Source: CAVALG01 sp963656085 (GTDB taxonomy: Bacteria; Bacillota; Clostridia; Oscillospirales; Acutalibacteraceae). Taken from it: a DNA stretch of 11,845 bases. Every line of letters begins with the position of its first letter. Within the stretch, counting starts at the first letter, position 1. The stretch lies in contig CAVKHV010000049.1 of assembly GCA_963656085.1 (NCBI GenBank), positions 1-11,845 on the forward strand, written 5' to 3'. The translations under genes and the position numbers were made by a program. The notes under the pieces are model-generated. The model was not told the origin of the DNA, did no database searches, and worked only from the letters and a program-made list of their open reading frames with translations. Below, in pieces: positions 1-7,088 of the stretch.

Positions 1-71
1 ACCTCTTCGTTCATTTTTGTCTTATTATCTTTGTTCAGTTTTTAAGGTATGATAAAAAAGCCTTGATAAAT

Positions 72-147
72 GCACCATTAGCTCAGTTGGTAGAGCACCT
101 GACTCTTAATCAGGGTGTCCCCGGTTCGAGCCCGTGATGGTGCACCA
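72..147 (+). tRNA. tRNA-Lys (anticodon CTT)
   Basis: A 76-nt cloverleaf. The acceptor stem GCACCAT pairs with ATGGTGC, followed by discriminator A and an encoded CCA. The anticodon loop at 103-109 is CTCTTAA, which places CTT at 105-107 and so reads the Lys codon AAG. The T arm has the usual TTCGAGC loop, but its stem has one C-T mismatch (121/135). It is the first gene of a tRNA/5S cluster on the plus strand. The 71 bases before it hold no promoter I can call, so the transcript may start outside the window. Confidence 0.96.
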
Positions 148-185
148 GATTACGAAAGCTAAAGCAGCTTGGTAATAGATAGGAT

Positions 186-261
186 GGCCCGTTGGTCAAG
201 TGGCCTAAGACTCCGGCCTCTCACGCCGGCAACACGAGTTCGAATCTCGTACGGGTCACCA
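186..261 (+). tRNA. tRNA-Glu (anticodon CTC)
   Basis: A 76-nt cloverleaf. GGCCCGT pairs with ACGGGTC (one G-T pair), then A and an encoded CCA. The anticodon stem CCGGC/GCCGG closes the loop CTCTCAC at 218-224, so the anticodon is CTC at 220-222, which reads the Glu codon GAG. The D arm sequence GGTCAAGTGG is typical of bacterial tRNA-Glu. It lies 38 nt after tRNA-Lys and 36 nt before the 5S rRNA, which suggests co-transcription and processing from one precursor. Confidence 0.95.
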
Positions 262-297
262 CAACAGAATAGATAAGACGCGAGAGCGTTTTATACA

Positions 298-413
<116 letters not shown>

Positions 414-436
414 ATATTTTTTAAATGGTTGGCATA

Positions 437-460
437 GGTTTTACTGTATGCGGTAAAACC
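437..460 (+). other. Hairpin between 5S rRNA and tRNA-Asn
   Basis: GGTTTTAC (437-444) is an exact reverse complement of GTAAAACC (453-460), with an 8-nt loop. No U-run follows, so it is not an intrinsic terminator. In the spacer of a multi-RNA precursor, an RNA-processing role is the simplest reading; that is inference. Confidence 0.45.
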
Positions 461-483
461 GAACCTTACAAAATTCAATATCT

Positions 484-559
484 GCCTCAATAGCTCAGTC
501 GGTAGAGCACGCGGCTGTTAACCGCGGTGTCACAGGTTCGAGCCCTGTTTGAGGCGCCA
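484..559 (+). tRNA. tRNA-Asn (anticodon GTT)
   Basis: A 76-nt cloverleaf with a perfect 7-bp acceptor stem, GCCTCAA with TTGAGGC, then discriminator G and an encoded CCA. The anticodon stem CGCGG/CCGCG closes the loop CTGTTAA at 515-521, giving anticodon GTT at 517-519 for Asn. It is the last RNA gene of the cluster, and an intrinsic terminator follows 31 nt later. Confidence 0.96.
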
Positions 560-590
560 GTTCTGTGCGACTATAAAGCACAAAAGCCCA

Positions 591-616
591 AAACCCTTGA
601 GTAATCAAGGGTTTTT
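591..616 (+). terminator. Intrinsic terminator of the tRNA/5S cluster
   Basis: AAACCCTTGA (591-600) pairs exactly with TCAAGGGTTT (605-614) around a GTAA loop, and the stem runs into a T5 tract (612-616). Position and strand fit the end of the stable-RNA transcript. Confidence 0.9.
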
Positions 617-647
617 CGCTGTTTTAAGGGCAATGGGAGGAACTTTT

Positions 648-730
648 ATGTCAGTATTAAAGCCTAAAAAATTATATCACTGCTTTTAACGGTATGTATG
701 ACTTTTCTATGATGATAATTGCCAATTAAA
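648..730 (+). pseudogene. Relic of a secreted-protein 5' end (frameshifted signal peptide)
   Basis: A good ribosome binding site (GGGAGG, 635-640) precedes an ATG at 648, but the reading frame stops after 13 residues (MSVLKPKKLYHCF). Adding one T within the TTATATCA stretch (about 672-677) and one T in the TTTTC stretch (about 703-707) gives a frame reading MSVLKPKKLLSLLLTVCMTF, continuing SMMI. That is a typical Gram-positive signal peptide: a Lys-rich start, a Leu-rich core, then a polar stretch. The frame stops again at about 727, and nothing recognisable follows before the convergent regulator gene. I read this as the decayed start of an exported protein. The alternative is a chance mini-ORF, but the clean signal peptide recovered by two single-base corrections argues against that. 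The 3' limit is approximate, and the remaining 731-832 holds no feature I can support. Confidence 0.5.
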
Positions 731-832
731 CGATTAAAACTTCACAGGTCAGTGTTACACTTTGTTGTAAATAAAATTTAATATATATCGATTTTTTATA
801 ACTCCTGTTGCTTTTTAGCGATTAACTGCCGG

Positions 833-1057
833 CTATTTGCCGAGAGGTTGATTGCTTTCTTTTTTATATTCAATTATATCGCAGATATCGCAATTTAAAG
901 CAGAGCACATTCTGTCAACAACATAACTATCGTACCTGACAACCTTATTTTTGTAATAGTTATCCACAATTTGATATTGTATGCCTGTCCGCTTTGACAG
1001 TTCATATCGTGAAATTTTTAGTAAATCTAATGTTTTGTCTAGGCAAATTCTTATCAT
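833..1057 (-). CDS. Small XRE/Cro-CI-type helix-turn-helix regulator
   Basis: A 74-aa DNA-binding protein that is almost entirely one helix-turn-helix domain. The family-like pattern is clear: an ICLDKTLDLLKISRYELSKR start, then TGIQYQIVDNYYKNKV, which carries the recognition-helix region, then DSYVVDRMCSALNCDICDII. This resembles the short Cro/C1-type regulators of Firmicutes (HTH_26-like); I assign the family by eye. I chose ATG at 1057 because TAGGTGA (1063-1069) is well placed for it. An in-frame GTG at 1066 overlaps that site and looks less likely. The gene is divergent from the broken lipoprotein gene, with a shared control region of about 120 bp containing two identical palindromes. 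It probably represses that promoter and may control itself. No clear terminator follows its stop. Confidence 0.85.
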   Translation of the reverse strand: MIRICLDKTLDLLKISRYELSKRTGIQYQIVDNYYKNKVVRYDSYVVDRMCSALNCDICDIIEYKKESNQPLGK

Positions 1058-1073
1058 TTTTATCACCTAATAC

Positions 1074-1102
1074 ATTTTATTAAATATACATTTGCTTGAC
1101 AA
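1074..1102 (-). promoter_or_regulatory. Promoter of the XRE regulator gene
   Basis: On the minus strand, TTGTCA (-35, 1097-1102) and TAAAAT (-10, 1074-1079) are spaced by 17 bp, each one mismatch from consensus. The -35 overlaps the -35 of the divergent promoter by five bases. The predicted start would leave a very short leader before ATG 1057, so the exact start site is uncertain. Confidence 0.5.
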
Positions 1103-1124
1103 TTTGCTTATATAAGAGTATACT
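1096..1124 (+). promoter_or_regulatory. Sigma-A-type promoter of the broken lipoprotein gene
   Basis: TTGACA (1096-1101, perfect -35) and TATACT (1119-1124, -10) are separated by exactly 17 bp. Both CTTATATAAG palindromes overlap its spacer, -10 or start region, so a bound repressor would block polymerase. Confidence 0.8.
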
Positions 1125-1136
1125 TATATAAGTATA
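1107..1136. promoter_or_regulatory. Tandem palindromic operator (two CTTATATAAG sites)
   Basis: CTTATATAAG occurs at 1107-1116 and again at 1123-1132, 16 bp apart centre to centre. Each copy is a perfect palindrome, and the second is extended to an 18-bp perfect palindrome (1119-1136). The pair covers the spacer, -10 and probable start site of the plus-strand promoter and lies upstream of the divergent one. A dimeric HTH regulator is the expected binder, and the adjacent XRE gene is the obvious candidate. The binding partner is inferred. Confidence 0.7.
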
Positions 1137-1181
1137 TGAAATATACAACAATAAATGAAATTTTAATGTGAGGTTGTTATT

Positions 1182-2066
1182 ATGAAGAAAATGCACAAAT
1201 ATTTTTTATGCTGGTATCCGTAATGCTTATTTTTTGCCTGTCCGCTTGTAATAATCCTAAGTTTTCAAACAAAAGATCGGGGCAAATAAAGTCAATCGTT
1301 TTGGATGAACTAATTGCAAATGATTTAGATATTGATAATTTTGAAATTGAAACTACACAAAGGGTCTTATCCGGGAAAAGAGGGTATGCAACTGATTTTG
1401 TTAATAATTCAAAATATGATATTATTGCGTTTGAAATTACATTTACCCCCAAGTCAGGTGTAACTGACGAGGAATTGGCACTTTTTGACCCGTTTTTATC
1501 AGAACACTCCGATTGGATTGATGATGTTGATAAACAACTTATCATATTAAGGGGCAGTTATGAAGGATTTATATCGAATGGCCAAAGTGCTGAGAATATC
1601 CCTGTAACAATGGGATATGATAATAATTCATGGTATGACAGTCCTAATGAGCAGCAGTATAATATAATGTCGCCTAGCTTATATGCTTATTGCTGTCGTA
1701 TTAAATGATAAGGTTTACAAGGCAAATTACGACTTTGTTAAAGACAAATGGACTATTGAAGACAACGAGACGATAAATGAATGGCCTGATAATAAATACA
1801 CACAGATATTAGAAAAACCGGAAGCTCCTTGCTATATATATACAGGGAACAGTTATTTTTGCGATGTAACTATATATGGAATTGATAAGGATTATTTTAA
1901 TGCGTATATTAAAAAACTAATTACCACAAAAGGTTTTGAAGATAATCATGACGAGTCCTCGGACTATTATAACGGTGAAGACAGTAGTGGGAATAGTATA
2001 GGTGTATCTTTTTACGAAACTGAAAGGTATATGAGTATGACTCTTAGCCTTGGAGAAAACGAGTGA
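1182..2066 (+). pseudogene. Lipoprotein gene broken by two frameshifts
   Basis: Translation should begin at ATG 1182 after GTGAGG (1168-1173), but this frame stops after 13 codons. Adding one T to the T6 run at 1202-1207 joins MKKMHKYF to MLVSVMLIFCLSAC, a textbook lipoprotein signal with an LSAC lipobox. The main frame then runs from 1208 to about 1690. There one extra T (near 1690/1691) shifts it, and the 3' frame continues to the stop at 2066. Reconstructed, it is a lipoprotein of about 290 aa. The middle part contains an ATDFVNNSKYDIIAFEITF segment, which may be an extracellular beta-rich domain. The C-terminal stretch (KKLITTKGFEDN through to MSMTLSL) is reminiscent of DUF6591-type tails of Clostridia lipoproteins; that resemblance is by eye. 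Decay, phase variation at the T-run, or sequencing error could explain the two shifts. Its promoter and ribosome binding site look intact. Confidence 0.7.
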
Positions 2067-2144
2067 TATTATGGCAATTGTAGTTCAATTCGTTATAGCG
2101 CGGCAGGCATAAATTTATTCGGTTTTTAGGCACAGAAAAGTAAA

Positions 2145-2200
2145 ACGAAGCAGCCCGAAGTACTTTAAAATCAGTACATAGGGCTGCTTCCGCCTTTTGT
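2145..2200. terminator. Bidirectional hairpin terminator between convergent genes
   Basis: GAAGCAGCCC (2147-2156) pairs exactly with GGGCTGCTTC (2181-2190), and an inner GTACT/AGTAC pair (2160-2164/2173-2177) extends the stem. TTTT tracts follow on both strands (2195-2198 on plus; the complement of 2142-2145 and beyond on minus). It lies where the minus-strand rnf-DUF1015 transcript and the plus-strand lipoprotein transcript meet. Confidence 0.8.
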
Positions 2201-2216
2201 TAGAACTCAGTCTAAA

Positions 2217-3491
2217 TTATTCGTCAATGTTATTCATAACCAGTCCGGTTATAAGTTTCGGGTAAAAGTAGGTGGATTTTTGCGGCATTTTTTCGCCTGC
2301 GCTTGCTACATCGGCAATTTCGGTAATTCTGGTCGGGTTAAGGAAGAATGCGCAGTTTGCGCTGCCCGATTTTACCGCGTCAATCGCTTCATTGGCGCTG
2401 CGCGTGTAGGTAAGGTTTATCTGCTTTGCCATATTGTCTTTGTCAATACCCAGCATATTTTCAAGTATAAGGGTATGCAGCACGCTTACATCAAGCTGGC
2501 GTAAGGATTTGTCAAGCGCGGCGAGTTCCGGTATGTTATCAACACCGTCTTTAAGCGTAAGCAGGTAATACTTTTCACCGTCATAATATCCGAATGATTT
2601 TTTGCCTGCAAGGTATTTTTCCTTTAATGCGCTGTTTATGCAGTTGATGCAGCCCATAGTTTCTACAGTGAACAGCTCTTCACACTCGGAAATGAGTTTG
2701 TCCGAACGGAAATTTTCCAAGTCCCTTATTATTCTGTGGGTCGGGAAAACCACCAAACCGTCGTTTTCGATATCGACACACATCATCATAATATAATCGC
2801 AGTCGTCGCCCTCTTTTGCACCGTTTTCACGGCGGTAATTGCGGTAGTTAAGCCCTGTTTCGTATCTGTGGTGTCCGTCTGCAATATAGAGTTTGCGGTC
2901 GGCAAATTGCTTTGTGAGCGTGGAGATAAGTTCGGGGTCGGAACATATCCAAAGGCGGTGGGTCACACCGTCATTGTCGCAAAACTCACTGTCGGGTGCG
3001 CCCGACGACATTTTTTCGAGCAAGGTCGGCGTTTCGTGTTTCGGGTCAAAATACAAGGAGTATATTTGACTGAAGTTGCAGCCTGTAGCCTTCATTAAAT
3101 TAAGCCGGTCGGTTTTAGCCTTTGAAAGCGTCTGTTCGTGTGGGAGAATAACACCCTTTGAAAATTCCTCGAGTTTTACTCTTGAAATAAAGCCTTTGAA
3201 TTTATAAGTTTTACCGTCAACCGAAAATTCTTCTTCGTAAATGTATACAGACTCCTTTTCGTCGCAGGCGACAATACCGTCACGCAGCCATTCACCGAGT
3301 GTTTCGGCGGCTTCGTTATACGGGTCGTCACCGCGCGGGAGTTCAAGGCGGATGACGTTATGCTCGTTGTTTTTGATAAATTGCAGGCGTTCTTCTTCGC
3401 TTATGATATCATACGGGGGGCAGCAAAGTTCACGCTTTTCGCCGGCTTTATCGCAAAATCTTAATGCTCTAAAAGGTCTTATTTCAGCCAT
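2217..3491 (-). CDS. DUF1015 family protein
   Basis: A 424-aa soluble protein of the DUF1015 family, close to the family's usual length of about 410 aa. Recognisable family segments are the start MAEIRPFRALR, CCPPYDIIS near residue 24, LPHEQTLSKAKTDR near 117-129 and the hallmark ADGHHRYET at 204-212. The molecular function is not firmly established to my knowledge. Relatives are often seen near serine-biosynthesis genes, and a link to ParB-like or serine-kinase folds has been discussed, so I give no function. I start at ATG 3491 because an AAGGAG site overlaps the rnfB stop just before it; a longer frame back to 3527 would overlap rnfB and lacks family similarity. With an 11-nt gap after rnfB and a terminator 17 nt past its stop, it is the last gene of the rnf transcript. 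Confidence 0.9.
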   Translation of the reverse strand: MAEIRPFRALRFCDKAGEKRELCCPPYDIISEEERLQFIKNNEHNVIRLELPRGDDPYNEAAETLGEWLRDGIVACDEKESVYIYEEEFSVDGKTYKFKGFISRVKLEEFSKGVILPHEQTLSKAKTDRLNLMKATGCNFSQIYSLYFDPKHETPTLLEKMSSGAPDSEFCDNDGVTHRLWICSDPELISTLTKQFADRKLYIADGHHRYETGLNYRNYRRENGAKEGDDCDYIMMMCVDIENDGLVVFPTHRIIRDLENFRSDKLISECEELFTVETMGCINCINSALKEKYLAGKKSFGYYDGEKYYLLTLKDGVDNIPELAALDKSLRQLDVSVLHTLILENMLGIDKDNMAKQINLTYTRSANEAIDAVKSGSANCAFFLNPTRITEIADVASAGEKMPQKSTYFYPKLITGLVMNNIDE

Positions 3492-3502
3492 TTTCGCTCT
3501 CC

Positions 3503-4282
3503 TTACACTATCGCTTTTCTTGGGCATACGGCTTTACATTCGCCGCAGCCGGTACATTTTGAATAATCTATTTGCGGAAGATTGTTTTTGATTTCTATTG
3601 CGCCGGAGGGGCATTTTCTTGCACAGAGCCCGCACCCGATGCAACTCACTTTACATACGGGTTTTGCTGCAAGCGCCTTATCTTTATTGCTGCAGGACAC
3701 ATATGCGCCTTTGTTGACCGGAAGAAGCGAAATAATGCGTTTGGGGCAGGCAGAAACACAGGCTCCGCACCCTGTACATTTTTCGGCATCTGTTACCGCT
3801 TTGCCGTTTATTATACTGATAGCGGAAAAGCGGCAGGCGCGCGTACAGTCGCCGTAGCCTAAGCAGCCGTATTTGCAGTTACCGTCGCCGCCAAAATACA
3901 TATTTGCCGCAGCGCAGGTGGATATCCCGTCATATTCGAATGCTCTTTCGGTATTCTCACAGGTGCCGTTGCAGGCTACAAAAGCGGTCTTTTTTTCACC
4001 GGTTGTTGCTTCAACGCCCAATATTTCGGCAATTTTTTCGGTTACTTCATTACCTCCGGGGGCGCAGGCACCGGGCTTTGCGCTGCCGTCGGCAAGGGCG
4101 GCGGCGTAAGCGTCACAGCCTGAATATCCGCAGCCGCCGCAGTTCGCACCGGGGAGAACCTCCCGTATTTTTTCAATGCGTTCGTCGGTGGGAACTTCCA
4201 TAAAAAATGAAGCTATACACAGCCCCACGCCGGCTAAAAGTCCGATTATTGACACAATAATTATCGCGGTTATTACACTCAT
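3503..4282 (-). CDS. rnfB: Rnf electron transport complex subunit B (ferredoxin-like)
   Basis: RnfB is the iron-sulfur subunit thought to receive electrons from reduced ferredoxin on the cytoplasmic side of the Rnf complex. The 259-aa product has an N-terminal membrane anchor (about 3-28) and then the Fe-S domain with Cys48, 51, 56 and 73 (GANCGGCGYSGC). A Cys-rich middle follows (Cys104, 108, 123, 136, 140, 146, 150). Ferredoxin-type clusters are at CTGCGACVSACP (169-180), CKVSCIGCGLC...CP (210-225) and CTGCGECKAVCP (243-254). The chain ends directly after the last cluster. An unusually G-rich site (AAAGGGGGGG) precedes ATG 4282. It follows rnfA by 17 nt and is followed by DUF1015 after 11 nt. 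All expected cluster cysteines appear present. Confidence 0.96.
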   Translation of the reverse strand: MSVITAIIIVSIIGLLAGVGLCIASFFMEVPTDERIEKIREVLPGANCGGCGYSGCDAYAAALADGSAKPGACAPGGNEVTEKIAEILGVEATTGEKKTAFVACNGTCENTERAFEYDGISTCAAANMYFGGDGNCKYGCLGYGDCTRACRFSAISIINGKAVTDAEKCTGCGACVSACPKRIISLLPVNKGAYVSCSNKDKALAAKPVCKVSCIGCGLCARKCPSGAIEIKNNLPQIDYSKCTGCGECKAVCPRKAIV

Positions 4283-4299
4283 TACAACTTACCCCCCCT

Positions 4300-4884
4300 T
4301 TATCCGACAACGCCGGAAAATCCGAGAAATGAAAGTGCGGTGATTGACGCGGCTATGAGCGTTATCGGCAATCCGCGGAGGGATTTTGGTATGTCGCAGG
4401 TTTCAAGTTTTGTGCGCACTCCGGCGAACATTACCATTGCGACCAAAAATCCCATGCCGGAGCCGAAAGCGTTCATAAGCGCCAGAGGATATGATGTTAT
4501 TTTTGCGTCGGTAAAGTTTAACATCGTTATGCCGAGCACGGCGCAGTTTGTGGTTATAAGCGGCAGGTATATTCCAAGCGCGGAATATATTGCTTTAAGA
4601 TATTTTTTAAGTACTATTTCCACAAGTTGAACCAGCGCGGCGATTATGAGTATAAATACCAGTGTTTGCAGATACTCAAGCCCTTTGGGAACAAGTATCC
4701 ACGCATATATCGGATATGTTACGGCGGTGGACAGAACCATTACAAAGATTACCGCCAAACTCATACTGAGCGCAGTATTGACTTTCTTTGAAACACCTAA
4801 AAACGGGCATATGCCGAGGAATTTTGAAAGCACCATATTCTGGGTAAGAATACCCGTTAAAAATACGATTATAAACTTAGTCAT
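4300..4884 (-). CDS. rnfA: Rnf electron transport complex subunit A
   Basis: An integral membrane subunit of 194 aa, the usual size, with six predicted membrane segments (about 4-23, 39-60, 70-92, 100-123, 135-156 and 172-191). In the Rnf/Nqr families, RnfA pairs with its paralogue RnfE to hold a membrane [2Fe-2S] cluster; the matching cysteines here are Cys26 (GICPFLG) and Cys114 (TTNCAVLG). The TQNMVLSKFLGICPFLGVSK stretch is highly characteristic. I start at ATG 4884 (MTKFIIV), with GAGG 9 nt upstream. This overlaps the rnfE stop by 8 nt, suggesting translational coupling. An in-frame ATG at 4899 would add five residues and has no better site. Confidence 0.95.
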   Translation of the reverse strand: MTKFIIVFLTGILTQNMVLSKFLGICPFLGVSKKVNTALSMSLAVIFVMVLSTAVTYPIYAWILVPKGLEYLQTLVFILIIAALVQLVEIVLKKYLKAIYSALGIYLPLITTNCAVLGITMLNFTDAKITSYPLALMNAFGSGMGFLVAMVMFAGVRTKLETCDIPKSLRGLPITLIAASITALSFLGFSGVVG

Positions 4885-5569
4885 TGTTCTCAGCCTCATC
4901 TTTCTCTGCCGCTAAACCGCAGCCCGAACAACCCTCACAGTTGCCGCAGCCGAGTTTTTTAACGGGTTTTTTGCCCATTTTTTCGGACAGTTTGTTTGAA
5001 AGGGCTATCAATACACCGAAAACGAAAAATCCTCCGGGAGGGAGAATGAATATTATCATCGGCGGCATAAATCCGCTTGTTACAGGCAGCGAGAACCAGG
5101 TTCCCGAACCGAGAATTTCTCTTATTGAGCCCATAAGCACCAGCGCCGCAGTAAATCCTGCGCCCATACCTATCGCATCCAGAACCGAAAGCAGAACGGT
5201 ATTTTTGCTTGCAAACATTTCGGCGCGTGCAAGAATTATACAGTTTACAACGATAAGCGGCAGATATATGCCGAGGGATTTGTCAATAGCCGGCAAAAAA
5301 GCCTTGACAAGCATCTGCACAACGCTTACAAAACCTGCGATTATAGTGATGTATGCAGGGATTCTGACCTTTGCCGGAATAACGTTTCGCAGCAGAGAAA
5401 TAGCGGCGTTTGAGCAGATAAGCACTATTGTGGCGGCAATGCCCATACCGATACCGTTAACGGCGGCGGTTGTAATTGCAAGGGTGGGGCAGGTGCCGAG
5501 TACGAGCCGTAATGTGGGGTTCTCTTTTAACAGTCCGTTAGTAAGAACCTTGAGTTTTTCACTTTTCAT
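4877..5569 (-). CDS. rnfE: Rnf electron transport complex subunit E, with CxxCxxCxxC tail
   Basis: An integral membrane subunit of 230 aa, the RnfA paralogue. Family features are the NPTLRLVLGTCPTLAITTA stretch with Cys27, the second cluster residue Cys110 (IVVNCIILARAE), DAIGMGAGFT near 131, and the SIREILGSGTWF motif at 148-159. About six membrane segments end near residue 192. After them comes a hydrophilic tail with Cys208, 211, 214 and 217 in exact CxxCxxCxxC spacing, then an acidic end. Such a tail is not part of the core fold and could bind metal or an Fe-S cluster; this is inference. The ATG at 5569 overlaps the rnfG stop by 4 nt (ATGA), and the 3' end overlaps rnfA by 8 nt. Confidence 0.95.
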   Translation of the reverse strand: MKSEKLKVLTNGLLKENPTLRLVLGTCPTLAITTAAVNGIGMGIAATIVLICSNAAISLLRNVIPAKVRIPAYITIIAGFVSVVQMLVKAFLPAIDKSLGIYLPLIVVNCIILARAEMFASKNTVLLSVLDAIGMGAGFTAALVLMGSIREILGSGTWFSLPVTSGFMPPMIIFILPPGGFFVFGVLIALSNKLSEKMGKKPVKKLGCGNCEGCSGCGLAAEKDEAENND

Positions 5570-6126
5570 TTCTTCTCGCCTCCGTTCAGACTGCCTATTA
5601 TCTCCTGCGCGGTGTTAACCGCTTTTGTTACTGCTTTTGAACTTATGGTAGCGCCCGTAACGGCGTCTATGTCTTTGCCTACCGTAAGTTCGCCGCTTTT
5701 TCCGTCAAATTGTGAATACCAGTCTTCTTTTGCGGTGTTTTGACCGAGCCCGGGGGTTTCGCTTGAAGCGTCCAGAACCTCCACGGCGACTATTTCGTCC
5801 GTTGTGCTGTCAATCGCGGTCATAACCGATATTGCGCCGCCGTAGCCGTTTTGATCTACCGTTATAACATAGCCTACGGTATCACCCGACGAATCGGATG
5901 CGGTATAGTAGGTATATTCTTTTCCGCCGTATTTCACGGTAGCGGATTTATAACTGTCGGCAGGCAAGAGGCGCCGCATAGACTTTTTTTCCGATTCGGC
6001 GCTGAGCTGTGCGATTTTATCTTTTGTAAGTGAGTTTGTAAGTGCAAGCGCCGCCGATATTACTATGCAGATTATGAGCAGGACCGCTGCCGGGAACAGG
6101 ACTTTAACATTAAACTTTTTATTCAT
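5566..6126 (-). CDS. rnfG: Rnf electron transport complex subunit G (covalent FMN)
   Basis: RnfG is a membrane-anchored flavoprotein whose soluble domain faces outward and carries FMN bound covalently to a threonine. The 186-aa product has one N-terminal membrane segment (about 9-30), then a globular FMN-binding domain. The family signature is at 157-160 (TGAT, in DAVTGATISSKAV), making Thr160 the predicted FMN attachment site. The TPGLGQNTAKEDW segment at 124-136 is also typical. I chose ATG 6126 (MNKKFNVK) over the longer frame back to 6147: GGGAGG lies 9-10 nt upstream, and the choice gives the same 8-nt overlap with rnfD as that seen between rnfE and rnfA. Confidence 0.94.
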   Translation of the reverse strand: MNKKFNVKVLFPAAVLLIICIVISAALALTNSLTKDKIAQLSAESEKKSMRRLLPADSYKSATVKYGGKEYTYYTASDSSGDTVGYVITVDQNGYGGAISVMTAIDSTTDEIVAVEVLDASSETPGLGQNTAKEDWYSQFDGKSGELTVGKDIDAVTGATISSKAVTKAVNTAQEIIGSLNGGEKK

Positions 6127-7075
6127 TTTTATCAGCCTCCCAAGCAAACGGCTTCGGCGCTGTGAGGTTGTTTATGTGCGGCGTCAGCACGTTCATAAGC
6201 AGAATAGAAAAGGAAACACCCTCGGGCAATGAGCCGAACCTTCTTATAACAAAGGTGATTATTCCGCAGCCGATACCGAATATCAGTTTGCCCCATTTGT
6301 ATGTAGGTGAAGTGACATAATCGGTCGCCATAAATATTGCACCGAGCAGAAGTCCGCCCGACATTACCGCTTTGCAGGCGGTGTATGCGGCGGTCGGGGC
6401 GCCCATATTAAGGCTGAAAAGGAATGTAAGCAATCCGACCGTACCGACAAAGGAAACGGGTATCATAGGCGATATAACGTGACGGGCGACAAGGTAAAGT
6501 CCGCCGACGATTAAAAGAATCGAGCAGGTTTCTCCGATGCAGCCGGGGCGGGCACCCAAAAACAGCGAAGTAAGGCTGTAACTGTCGGGCGCGGCGAGCG
6601 GGGTTGCCGAAGTAACCGTATCGGTGACATTCTTCCAGGCGAACGCCTCTGTCCAAGCGGTCATAAGGGTCGGGAAAGACACCATAAGGACTATCCTTGC
6701 GGTAATTGCGGGGTTGGCAAAATTTTGTCCCAGTCCGCCGAAAATGCCCTTAACTATAACTATTGCGATAACGCTGCCGAGCGCCGGAACCCAAATGGGA
6801 ATTGACGGAGGCATATTAAGCCCCAGCAAAAGTCCGGTTACAACAGCCGAAAAATCGGTAAGAGTGTTGGCTTTTTTCATTATCTTATTAAAGATAAGTT
6901 CTGCCAAAACTGCGGCGGCAACGCTTACTGATATAACACACAGCGCGCTTATGCCGAAAAGTATCACGCCGGCTATCACCGCCGGTATAAGAGCGATTAC
7001 AACATCGACCATAATCCCGGCAGTTGTATCTCTGCCGTGCGCGTGTGGCGACGGCGTTACTTTTAAACTGTACAT
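6119..7075 (-). CDS. rnfD: Rnf electron transport complex subunit D (covalent FMN)
   Basis: A 318-aa polytopic membrane subunit with a covalently attached FMN in characterised relatives. It opens with the typical SPHAHGRDTTAGIMVDVV segment (9-26) and has about nine or ten hydrophobic segments. The flavin site is the SATPL motif in TDTVTSATPLA, which makes Thr158 the predicted attachment residue. KGIFGGLGQNFANPAITARI (109-128) and GGLLLGAIFMATDYVTSP near 236-253 are further family hallmarks. AAGGGGGAA lies just upstream of ATG 7075, and the gap from rnfC is 13 nt. Confidence 0.95.
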   Translation of the reverse strand: MYSLKVTPSPHAHGRDTTAGIMVDVVIALIPAVIAGVILFGISALCVISVSVAAAVLAELIFNKIMKKANTLTDFSAVVTGLLLGLNMPPSIPIWVPALGSVIAIVIVKGIFGGLGQNFANPAITARIVLMVSFPTLMTAWTEAFAWKNVTDTVTSATPLAAPDSYSLTSLFLGARPGCIGETCSILLIVGGLYLVARHVISPMIPVSFVGTVGLLTFLFSLNMGAPTAAYTACKAVMSGGLLLGAIFMATDYVTSPTYKWGKLIFGIGCGIITFVIRRFGSLPEGVSFSILLMNVLTPHINNLTAPKPFAWEADKNE

Positions 7076-7088
7076 TTTGCGTTCCCCC

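Noticed and set aside
1..71. Promoter for the tRNA cluster
   Set aside because: TTGTTC (31-36) and TATGAT (48-53) are only 11 bp apart, too close for a standard promoter; the transcript may begin outside the window.
4884..5618. A 244-codon plus-strand ORF opposite rnfE
   Set aside because: It is the antisense shadow of rnfE, which carries clear family motifs. The plus-strand product is Ser/Thr/Ile-rich with no recognisable features.
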